A DNA stretch of 56,914 nt from positions 1-56,914 of the forward strand of contig NZ_CAXRBQ010000103.1 of assembly GCF_964228735.1 (NCBI RefSeq), read 5' to 3'. This document shows, piece by piece, positions 33,887-41,374 of this stretch. The position numbers were made by a program, and so were the translations under genes. Under the pieces are notes generated by a model. That model searched no databases, had not been told where the DNA came from, and saw nothing but the letters and a program-made list of their open reading frames with translations. Origin of the DNA: Pontibacterium sp964228735 (GTDB lineage: Bacteria; Pseudomonadota; Gammaproteobacteria; Pseudomonadales; Balneatricaceae). Positions within the stretch are counted from its first letter, which is position 1, and each line of letters starts with the position of its first letter.

Positions 33887-34825
33887 TGTCTGGCTGTTCA
33901 GCTCTTCCAGCAAGCTATCCCGACCGGTGTCACTGACATAATCCAGAAATGTCTGCGCAACCACGGACAGGCTCTTTGACTTCAGATGCACAAGATACCA
34001 GGTGGGCGTAATCGGCAGCTGTTGCACATTCAATTCAGCCAAACCGGTGCGGCCACCAAAGGAGAGGGTATGGCTGGAGAGGATTGATACCCCTAGTCCC
34101 GACATCACCGCGTGTTTGATCGCTTCGTTACTCTCAATCGTCATGCGCACGTTGAGTTTGATCTCACGGTCGGCCATGTGCTGTTCGATGGCATGACGGG
34201 TGCCCGATCCGTTTTCCCGCATCAGGAAAGGTTCTTCAGCAAAGGTTTCCAGAGGAATTGCGGCTACGTTTGCCAGCGGATGGTCTTCGGGGGCAATTGC
34301 CACTAACGGGTTGGGCAGGAAGTTATAGGTTTGCAGCGCGTGATCCCTGGGTGGATGACTGAACACGTAGAGATCATCTTCGCCGGTCTCCATACGGTCG
34401 ATAATTTGCTGTCGGTTGCCCACCTTAAAGTCGATATCAATCTCTGGATACAACTTACAGAAATCACCCAGTAGGTGGGGGATAAAGTACTTGGCGGTTG
34501 TCACCACCGCCAGCTTCAACGTACCCGCTTTCATACCCTTGAGTTGAGACAGGGTCATATCCAGACGATCGAAGCTTTGCAACACCTCGCGGGCAGTAGA
34601 CACAACCGCCAGGCCCGCTTCGGTAAAGATCAGCTTACGACCGACCTGGTCGTACAGTCTGGCGTCCACGGCGCTAGCCAGCTTTTTCAGCTGCATGGAG
34701 ACGGTAGGTTGTGTCAGGTGCAACTGTTCGGCAGCGGCGGTGACGGAACCTTGTTGGTAGACCGCGAGCAGGATTTCCAGCTGTCTGACTGTGCCAATAT
34801 GGGCGTGCAGGCGTGATTGAGTCAT
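33884..34825 (-). CDS. LysR family regulator, CbbR-like
   Basis: 313 residues. N-terminal HTH at about 14-60 (LAVYQQGSVTAAAEQLHLTQPTVSMQLKKLASAVDARLYDQVGRKLIFTE) and a type 2 periplasmic-binding-like sensor domain. The sequence AVVTTAKYFIPHLLGDFCKLYPEIDI and VAIAPEDHPL are typical of CbbR/CcmR-like regulators of carbon fixation or bicarbonate uptake. Divergent from the small membrane gene and sbtA, so it probably controls them. Possible ligands in the family are NADPH and 2-phosphoglycolate; not testable from sequence. Confidence 0.88.
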   Translation of the reverse strand: MTQSRLHAHIGTVRQLEILLAVYQQGSVTAAAEQLHLTQPTVSMQLKKLASAVDARLYDQVGRKLIFTEAGLAVVSTAREVLQSFDRLDMTLSQLKGMKAGTLKLAVVTTAKYFIPHLLGDFCKLYPEIDIDFKVGNRQQIIDRMETGEDDLYVFSHPPRDHALQTYNFLPNPLVAIAPEDHPLANVAAIPLETFAEEPFLMRENGSGTRHAIEQHMADREIKLNVRMTIESNEAIKHAVMSGLGVSILSSHTLSFGGRTGLAELNVQQLPITPTWYLVHLKSKSLSVVAQTFLDYVSDTGRDSLLEELNSQT

Positions 34826-34827
34826 AT

Positions 34828-34843
34828 ATAGATTAATATCTAT
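34828..34843. promoter_or_regulatory. Candidate LysR operator
   Basis: ATAGAT-TAAT-ATCTAT, inverted arms of six bases that contain the T-N11-A spacing of LysR sites, located 3 bases upstream of the LysR start in the divergent region to the sbtA operon. AT-rich surroundings with further similar TATCTAT text at about 34869-34875. Confidence 0.5.
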
Positions 34844-34936
34844 GTAAAAAATAAATAATATCGATTTTTATCTATTCTTTAAATCCCTCAGAATTCCTCT
34901 CCGTTGACATACCCCTTACAGGAGAGAAGAGAGTAG

Positions 34937-35140
34937 ATGAAAAAGCGAGCGTTTGCATTTGAGATGGCGGTGTCCCTGGTGCTGATGGCATTGGGTTTGG
35001 TACTGGTGCAACTGGGCCTGCCAGGCTATGGACTGGTTGTGGTTGCTGCGATCCTGATGGGGCTGTCGTTTTTAACCCGCAAGTGGGTGGCGCAGACTGC
35101 AAACGTTAAAGTAGCAGCTCGCAACCGGGGTTCTAACTGA
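34937..35140 (+). CDS. Small two-helix membrane protein upstream of sbtA
   Basis: 67 residues, two membrane helices (about 10-26 and 29-46) with basic cytoplasmic ends. AGGAGAG precedes the start. Its TGA shares the A of the sbtA ATG (TGATG, 35138-35142), so the two are translated together. Not recognised; may help or regulate SbtA in place of the missing PII-like SbtB. That is inference. Confidence 0.72.
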   Translation: MKKRAFAFEMAVSLVLMALGLVLVQLGLPGYGLVVVAAILMGLSFLTRKWVAQTANVKVAARNRGSN

Positions 35141-36069
35141 TGCAGCTGGATGTGGTTGTTGGTTTCTTTCTTTTGGGCATGGTGGCCCAGTTACTGAAGG
35201 CGCCAATCAAAATGCCAAAGGGGTTATATCAATCCCTGACCCTGTTCCTGTTGATCGCGATCGGCCTGAAAGGTGGCGTGGCGTTGAACAGCCACGCTTC
35301 CGATGATCTTCTGATCCAGGCGGCGGCGATCATTGGCTTTGGCTTGGTGCTGCCACTGATCGCCTTCCCTATTCTGTATAAAGTGGGTGGCTTGTCCCGT
35401 ATCGATTCGGCCTCGGTTGCTGCGCATTATGGCTCGGTGAGTGTGGCGACCTTTGCTGTGGCGATGGCGGTAGTGGAAGCCAACGGCATTGAATACGAAC
35501 CGTACTTCCCACTCTTTGTGGCCCTGCTGGAGGTGCCGGCAATCGCAGTGGGTCTGTGGTTGGCGCGAGACCGCGATCAGGCGTTGGACCTGAAAAAGGC
35601 AGCCCATGAAATCTTCCTGAACCAGGGTGTACTGTTGCTGGTGGGTGGATTATTGATCGGCTGGTGGGCAGGCTCTCGTGCCGATTCGTTGATGCCGTTC
35701 TTTGGCACCCTGTTCCACGGTGTGCTGGCGCTGTTCCTGCTGGAGATGGGGCGCATTGCATCATCTCAGTTGGGTGTATTGCGCAGCTTCGGCTCATTTA
35801 TCGCCAGCTTTGGTGTGCTGATGCCGTTAGTGGGTGCCGGTTTGGGGGCGCTGCTGGCGTATGCTTTAGAGTTATCTACCGGCGGTGTGATTCTGTTGGC
35901 GACCCTGGGTGGCAGTGCCTCCTATATTGCAGTACCGGCGGCGATGGCGGTCGCGCTGCCAAAAGCCAACCAGAGCCTGTCGATCACGGCATCCCTGGCG
36001 ATCACCTTCCCGTTTAATGTGTTGGTGGGGATTCCGCTTTACAGTGTGCTGGTGGGGCATTGGTCATAA
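35140..36069 (+). CDS. sbtA: SbtA-like sodium-dependent bicarbonate transporter
   Basis: 309-residue inner-membrane protein with about ten helices, of the SbtA/DUF897 family. Seen: PIKMPKGLYQSLTLFLLIAIGLKGG near 21-45, AHYGSVSVATFAVA near 95-108 (the GSVS sodium/bicarbonate-site loop), and GGSASYIAVPAAM near 253-265 (second half of the inverted repeat). In cyanobacteria SbtA moves HCO3- with Na+ and is inhibited by the PII-like SbtB; no SbtB gene is present here. Coupled to the small membrane gene. AEC transporter gene follows after 116 bases. Confidence 0.9.
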   Translation: MQLDVVVGFFLLGMVAQLLKAPIKMPKGLYQSLTLFLLIAIGLKGGVALNSHASDDLLIQAAAIIGFGLVLPLIAFPILYKVGGLSRIDSASVAAHYGSVSVATFAVAMAVVEANGIEYEPYFPLFVALLEVPAIAVGLWLARDRDQALDLKKAAHEIFLNQGVLLLVGGLLIGWWAGSRADSLMPFFGTLFHGVLALFLLEMGRIASSQLGVLRSFGSFIASFGVLMPLVGAGLGALLAYALELSTGGVILLATLGGSASYIAVPAAMAVALPKANQSLSITASLAITFPFNVLVGIPLYSVLVGHWS

Positions 36070-36185
36070 CCGTCTTAGCGACGCGCAACAGTGATGTGCG
36101 TTTTCTGAGATAGTCCGATCGGTTTCCAGTAGATAGAATTTCATCTTTTGTGAAAGGGTTCGTTGCAAGCGAACCGGAGAAAAAG

Positions 36186-37124
36186 ATGCAACTGCTGCTG
36201 GAAACCGTGATCCCCGTGTTTGCCCTGATGGCGATAGGGTGGGGGTGTCGTAAGTCGGGGATGCTGGATGCGGGTGCCGCCAAGGCGCTTAACCAGTACG
36301 TATTCTATATCGCTATCCCACCCCTGCTGTTCCTTTCGACTGCCCGGGTTTCACTGGCTGAAATCATAAACTGGCCGTTCCTTGGTGCCTACTTCGCAGG
36401 CACCGCTGCTGTAATCCTGGCGGCGCTGGCAGGTGCGCGCTGGCTTAACCTCAAGGGTGCGTTGGACCGGGCCGTGGTGGCGCTGATCGCCAGCTGGGGC
36501 AATACGGTCTACATGGGCGTGCCGCTCTTCTACTTCCTGTTTGGTGATGACGGGACCTTGCCGGTGGTGATCGTAACGCTGAGCACCAACATGGCGATGA
36601 TCTTTGTGCTGGCCCTGTGTGCACACCTGGATGCAGAAGGGCAGGAGCGCGGTTCCATGCTGGCGATGTTCAACAATGTGTTTCTGAAGAATCCCGTTAT
36701 GCTGGCGCCCATTCTGGGCATGTTGGTCTCTTACTTCTCTGTTGCCGTGCCAACACCGCTGGAAAACCTGCTGAACATGATCGCCCCGTCGGCGGCGCCG
36801 GTTGCGCTGTTTGCGATGGGATTGTCGCTGTATGGCCTGTCGTTTAAAGGGAACATGTTGCAGTTGAGCTGGATGACTGCGATGAAGCTGCTGGTGCAGC
36901 CGCTGGCGACGTTGTTGGTGGTACTGGTGATCGGCATGGATCCGTTCTGGGCGGCATCGGCGGTGCTGTTGGCCGCGCTTCCGGCAGGTTCCATGGTGTA
37001 CGTGCTGGCACAGCAATATGATACCCGCGTGGAACTGGCATCAAGTACCGTACTTGCCACCACGATGTTGTCTTTGCTTAGCCTGGCATTGCTATTACCA
37101 TGGATAAAAAGCTGGGTGGGCTAA
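36186..37124 (+). CDS. AEC family transporter (auxin efflux carrier type)
   Basis: 312 residues from ATG 36186 (GGAG upstream; the GTG at 36150 adds 12 residues without need). Ten-helix membrane protein with VIPVFALMAIGWGCRKSGMLD at the start and IASWGNTVYMGVPLFYFLFG near 105 and LAALPAGSMVYVLAQQYD near 263, all typical of bacterial AEC/malonate-type carriers. Substrate unknown (dicarboxylates or amino-acid-like anions in relatives). Possibly in the sbtA transcript. Confidence 0.9.
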   Translation: MQLLLETVIPVFALMAIGWGCRKSGMLDAGAAKALNQYVFYIAIPPLLFLSTARVSLAEIINWPFLGAYFAGTAAVILAALAGARWLNLKGALDRAVVALIASWGNTVYMGVPLFYFLFGDDGTLPVVIVTLSTNMAMIFVLALCAHLDAEGQERGSMLAMFNNVFLKNPVMLAPILGMLVSYFSVAVPTPLENLLNMIAPSAAPVALFAMGLSLYGLSFKGNMLQLSWMTAMKLLVQPLATLLVVLVIGMDPFWAASAVLLAALPAGSMVYVLAQQYDTRVELASSTVLATTMLSLLSLALLLPWIKSWVG

Positions 37125-37162
37125 AAGCCTGGCTAATTATCTAAGCAAATTAAGTGGTTCTG

Positions 37163-37414
37163 ATGCTGGAAGAGTACAAAGTTCTTTGGGTGTTGCTGTT
37201 TGTGGCTCTGGTGTTTACGCCGGTTACACTCAATGCCATTCGCCGTTACCGTGAAACCCCGCCGCCCATGGCGAAAAATGATCGCAAGCTTTACCGGTTG
37301 TGGCGTTCCGATCCGGATGCATACGAGCGCCAATACGGTGCAATGGATCGGGAATATATTGCGGCCCAGGAGCGCAAAGCCGCCGCGCGTAAGCAAAACA
37401 AAGACTCCGATTGA
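37163..37414 (+). CDS. Small membrane-anchored protein
   Basis: 83 residues from ATG 37163. One membrane helix (about 6-26: VLWVLLFVALVFTPVTLNAI), then a basic tail rich in Arg, Lys and Tyr. No family recognised. It lies 38 bases after the AEC gene and converges on DUF1499. Confidence 0.6.
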   Translation: MLEEYKVLWVLLFVALVFTPVTLNAIRRYRETPPPMAKNDRKLYRLWRSDPDAYERQYGAMDREYIAAQERKAAARKQNKDSD

Positions 37415-37425
37415 GGAGCCAGCCG

Positions 37426-37887
37426 CTATAACTTCTGCAAGCGCGTGCGTAGCTGCAGGGCACGCGCTTTGTTCACACCCAAATCACTGTAGCCGATACG
37501 TGATGCCGAGCGGATATGAATCTGTTTGGTTGTCTCATCAATTCGCACTTCCAGGTCATCTACAAAGCCAAAGGTACCCGATCGGTAGGTGGCAGCGAAG
37601 TAGTTGTCTTTCTCCCGAACCATGCTTCCGCCTGTCGCATCAATCGACTTGCGAATCAAACTGCGGACGACCTTGATATTGGCACTGCCGTAATCAACCG
37701 GTTTGATGTAGTGCTCAACGTCTTCGGGGTACTCGGTGCAGATGCAGTTGGGTGATTGAGGGCAGGTGCTGAGTTTGCCTTCAACCAAGCCTGGTGCGGT
37801 GCCTGATTTGGATAGCTGTCCCATCATAAACAGCGCTAACAGGATGCCGGCAGCCCCAAGTGCAATCAGGATGAGAATGTATTTCAT
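37426..37887 (-). CDS. DUF1499 family protein
   Basis: 153 residues. N-terminal membrane anchor (about 4-22), then the DUF1499 domain: CPQSPNCICTEYP near 42-54 (the conserved CPxSPNCV/I motif), RVTx-type GGSMVREKDNYFAATYRSGTFGFVDDLEVRID near 92-123, and SASRIGYSDLGVNKARALQLR at the end. Function not known; periplasmic. Convergent with the small membrane gene. Confidence 0.88.
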   Translation of the reverse strand: MKYILILIALGAAGILLALFMMGQLSKSGTAPGLVEGKLSTCPQSPNCICTEYPEDVEHYIKPVDYGSANIKVVRSLIRKSIDATGGSMVREKDNYFAATYRSGTFGFVDDLEVRIDETTKQIHIRSASRIGYSDLGVNKARALQLRTRLQKL

Positions 37888-37964
37888 AGGCGAGTCCGGT
37901 TTATAGAGGTTGTTTTCAGCATAGCAGCTTGTATCAACGGGGCTTTTTCCGACCGCACAGCCAC

Positions 37965-37995
37965 AAAAAAGCCCGGTACTGATACCGGGCTTTTT
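37965..37995 (-). terminator. Terminator of metG
   Basis: AAAAAGCCCGGTA, four-base loop, TACCGGGCTTTTT: 8-base core stem extended by A-T pairs, with a run of T on the minus strand after metG (also A-run on the other side). Confidence 0.9.
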
Positions 37996-38017
37996 ACGGG
38001 GTTCTGATCAGGTCAGA

Positions 38018-40087
38018 TTACATGATACGCATGCCAGGCTTGGCGCCTTCGTGCGGCTCCAGAATCCACAGATCCTTACCGCCAGGACCAGCTGCCAGCA
38101 CCATACCTTCGGACATGCCGAACTTCATCTTACGCGGTGCCAGGTTAGCCACCATCACGGTCAGCTTGCCTTCCAGGTCTTCTGGGGAGTACGCGGACTT
38201 GATGCCGGCGAAGACATTGCGGGTTTCGCCGCCCAGGTCCAGGGTCAGCTGCAGCAGTTTCTTGGCGCCATCCACATGTTCCGCTTTTGCGATACGTGCA
38301 ACACGCAGGTCCACTTTAGCGAAATCGTCGAACGTGATGGTGTCAGCGATTGGATCTTTATCCAGCTCGCGGATATCATCTTTGTTGTCGAGTTCGGTCT
38401 GGGCCTTCTGTTTGTGACCCGCGGTGGAAGCCGCCAATGCAGCCAGCGTTGCTTTGCTGTCTTCGATCATCGCGTTCACTTTGTCCTCTTCGATGCGCTG
38501 CATCAGAGGTTTGAACTTGTTGATCTTGTGAGACAGCAGTGGCTGTTTAACCGAATCCCAGGACAGATCTTCGATGTTCAGGAACGCTTTCACGTCTTCT
38601 GCAACCTGTGGCAGCACTGGCGCCAAGTAGGTCACGATCACACGAAACAGGTTGATGCCCATGGAGCAGCAATCCTGTACTTCCTGTTCTTTGCCTTCCT
38701 GTTTTGCCAGAACCCAAGGTTCAGCCGCATCGATGTACTGGTTAGCTTTGTCAGCAATCGCCATGATTTCACGCATCGCGCGGGAGAATTCACGGTTTTC
38801 GAAGGCGTCTGCGATGGAGTCGCCCGCTGCAACCGCTTCTTCGTATAGGGCGGGAACTGCCAGTTCTGCTGCCAACTCGCCGTCAAACTTCTTCTTGATG
38901 AAACCGGCGCAACGGGATGCGATGTTTACAACCTTATTCACCAGGTCTGCGTTTACACGCATGCGGAAGTCTTCCAGGTTCAGGTCGATATCGTCGATGC
39001 CGGAACCCAGTTTCGCTGCGAAGTAGTAACGCAGGTATTCTGGACGCAGGTGGTTCAGGTAGGTTTCCGCCATGATAAAGGTGCCGCGGGACTTGGACAT
39101 CTTCTGACCGTCGACGGTCAGGAAACCGTGGCAGAACACTTTATTCGGCTTACGGAAACCTGCGCCTTCCAGCATCGCTGGCCAGAACAGGGTGTGGAAG
39201 TACGCGATATCTTTACCGATGAAGTGGTACAGCTCGGTGTCGGAGGACTCGTTCCAGTACTCGTCAAAGTCTACGCCGTTCTTGTCACACCAGTTCTTGA
39301 AGCTGGCCATGTAACCGATTGGTGCGTCCAGCCATACGTAGAAGTATTTGCCCGGTGCATCCGGAATCTCGAAACCCCAGTACGGTGCGTCACGGGAGAT
39401 GTCCCAGTTCTGCAGACCGGATTCGAACCACTCGTTCAGCTTGTGGATCATCTGATCCTGTACGCACTCGTTTACCCAGCCGCGCAGGAAGCGTTCGAAG
39501 TCACCCAGCTTGAAGAAGTAATGCTCGGACTCTTTTTCGATCGGCTTGGCACCGGATACAGCGGAGTAGGCATTTTTCAGCTCTACCGGGCTGTAGGTCG
39601 CACCGCATTTTTCACAGGAGTCGCCATACTGGTCTTCCGCACCACATTTCGGGCAGTCACCCTTAACGAAGCGGTCCGGCAGGAACATCTCTTTCTCAGG
39701 GTCGAACGCCTGGGTGATGGTTTTCTGGGCGATGTGGCCCTTGTCACGCAGACGGGTGTAGATCAGCGACGCGAAGTGCTGGTTCTCTTCCGAGTGAGTG
39801 GAGTAGTAGTTGTCGAAACCCACCCTGAAACCGCTGAAGTCGCGCTGGTGTTCAACACTCACCTGATCGATCAGTGCCTGTGGCTCGATCCCCATCTGAT
39901 CTGCCTTCAGCATGATTGGTGTGCCGTGAGCGTCGTCGGCGCAAACGTAGGTGCAGCTGTGGCCGCGCTGTTTCTGGAAACGAACCCAGATATCAGTCTG
40001 AATGTACTCTACCAGGTGACCCAGATGGATCGGGCCGTTGGCGTAGGGCAGAGCGCTTGTAACGAGAATCTTACGCTGGTCAGTCAT
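38018..40087 (-). CDS. metG: Methionyl-tRNA synthetase
   Basis: 689 residues, class I synthetase of the long (MetG1-like) kind with C-terminal dimer/tRNA-binding domain. Seen: HIGH-type HLGHLVEYIQTD near 22, zinc knuckle CPKCGAEDQYGDSCEKCG near 144-161, KMSKSRG near 333-339, and C-terminal OB fold FDDFAKVDLRVARIAKAEHVDGAKKLLQL near 593-621. E. coli MetG has 677 residues. Lone gene with its own terminator. Confidence 0.98.
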   Translation of the reverse strand: MTDQRKILVTSALPYANGPIHLGHLVEYIQTDIWVRFQKQRGHSCTYVCADDAHGTPIMLKADQMGIEPQALIDQVSVEHQRDFSGFRVGFDNYYSTHSEENQHFASLIYTRLRDKGHIAQKTITQAFDPEKEMFLPDRFVKGDCPKCGAEDQYGDSCEKCGATYSPVELKNAYSAVSGAKPIEKESEHYFFKLGDFERFLRGWVNECVQDQMIHKLNEWFESGLQNWDISRDAPYWGFEIPDAPGKYFYVWLDAPIGYMASFKNWCDKNGVDFDEYWNESSDTELYHFIGKDIAYFHTLFWPAMLEGAGFRKPNKVFCHGFLTVDGQKMSKSRGTFIMAETYLNHLRPEYLRYYFAAKLGSGIDDIDLNLEDFRMRVNADLVNKVVNIASRCAGFIKKKFDGELAAELAVPALYEEAVAAGDSIADAFENREFSRAMREIMAIADKANQYIDAAEPWVLAKQEGKEQEVQDCCSMGINLFRVIVTYLAPVLPQVAEDVKAFLNIEDLSWDSVKQPLLSHKINKFKPLMQRIEEDKVNAMIEDSKATLAALAASTAGHKQKAQTELDNKDDIRELDKDPIADTITFDDFAKVDLRVARIAKAEHVDGAKKLLQLTLDLGGETRNVFAGIKSAYSPEDLEGKLTVMVANLAPRKMKFGMSEGMVLAAGPGGKDLWILEPHEGAKPGMRIM

Positions 40088-40285
40088 GATGGGAAGTCAA
40101 ACCTGAATTGTTATATACGCATTAAAACGCGCAATTTTACGCTGTTTACAACGGTTTATGAACAGATAGCCGACCTCGAAACGAAATATATAAGGGATTT
40201 TCACCTTCTCCCCGCTATTCCATAACCCGCGTGGCTGGTAGAATCGCGCGTCTTTCTAAAGTATGCACGAACAGGTGAGGTAGCA

Positions 40286-41374
40286 ATGGCGATTCCCAAG
40301 GTGGAACCGGAAAAGTACGACGAACTGCTGGCAGAGAAAAAAGCCTGGGTTGAGAACGAGTTCTCGGCGTTTGCGCTGCCTGAGATCGAAGTGTTTGAAT
40401 CGCCGAAGGAACACTACCGCCTGCGTGCTGAATTCCGTACCTGGCACGACGGTGATGATCTGGATTACATCATGTTCGAGCCAGGCAACAAGTACCAGCA
40501 CACCAAGCTGACCAGCTGTCCGATGGTGTCTGAAACCATCCACAACCTGATGTTCACCCTGCTGGACGAAATCCGCAGCATTGAAGCGTTGCGTCGTCGC
40601 CTGTTCCAGGTGGACTTCCTCAGCACCCTGAGTGGTGAGGTGCTGGTAAGCCTGCTGTACCACCGTCCGATCGACGAGGTATGGGAAGAGGAAGCGCGCA
40701 AACTGCGTGAGAAATTCGGCATCAACATTGTGGGCCGTTCCCGTAAGAAGAAGGTGGTGCTGGACCAGGATTTCGTCATCGAAAAGATGAATATCAACGG
40801 TCGCGAATACATCTACAAACAGGTGGAAAACGCCTTCAGCCAGCCAAACGGTGAAGTGTGCCGTTCCATGATCAAGTGGGCGTTGGATGCCAGCCAGGAT
40901 GCAGGTGGCGATATGGTGGAGCTGTACTGCGGTAACGGTAACTTTACCCTGCCATTGGCGCAGAACTTCCGCCGTGTGGTGGCCACCGAGATCTCAAAAA
41001 CCTCTGTTTACGCGGCCCAGTACAACATTCAGGCGAACAATATCGATAACGTGGATGTGGTGCGTATCAGTTCTGAGGAGTTTTCGCAGGTACTCAGCGG
41101 TCAGGTGCAGAAGCGCCGCACCAAGGACCTGGATCTGGAGAGTTGCGATTTCACCACCGTATTGGTCGATCCACCGCGTGCCGGCCTGGATGATGACACC
41201 GTGAAACAGGTGCAGGAGTACAACAACATCATCTACATCTCCTGTAACCCGGAGACTCTGAACGACAACCTGAAGGTGATCACCGAAACCCACAAGATTG
41301 AGCGTTTCGCCATCTTCGATCAGTTTCCGTACACCCACCACCTGGAGTGTGGTGTGTACCTGACTCGTCGTTAA
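40286..41374 (+). CDS. trmA: tRNA (uracil-5-)-methyltransferase TrmA
   Basis: Methylates U54 to T54 in all tRNAs (and U341 of tmRNA) with SAM. 362 residues, as in E. coli (366). Seen: the short form without TRAM domain, FHVDFLST-like VDFLSTLSGEVLVSLLYHRPI near 110-132, SAM site VELYCGNGNFTLPLA near 211-225, catalytic Cys in YISCNPETL near 320-328, and DQFPYTHHLECGVYL at the end. GAGG precedes the ATG. Its stop overlaps the convergent GGDEF-EAL gene by 4 bases. Confidence 0.97.
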   Translation: MAIPKVEPEKYDELLAEKKAWVENEFSAFALPEIEVFESPKEHYRLRAEFRTWHDGDDLDYIMFEPGNKYQHTKLTSCPMVSETIHNLMFTLLDEIRSIEALRRRLFQVDFLSTLSGEVLVSLLYHRPIDEVWEEEARKLREKFGINIVGRSRKKKVVLDQDFVIEKMNINGREYIYKQVENAFSQPNGEVCRSMIKWALDASQDAGGDMVELYCGNGNFTLPLAQNFRRVVATEISKTSVYAAQYNIQANNIDNVDVVRISSEEFSQVLSGQVQKRRTKDLDLESCDFTTVLVDPPRAGLDDDTVKQVQEYNNIIYISCNPETLNDNLKVITETHKIERFAIFDQFPYTHHLECGVYLTRR

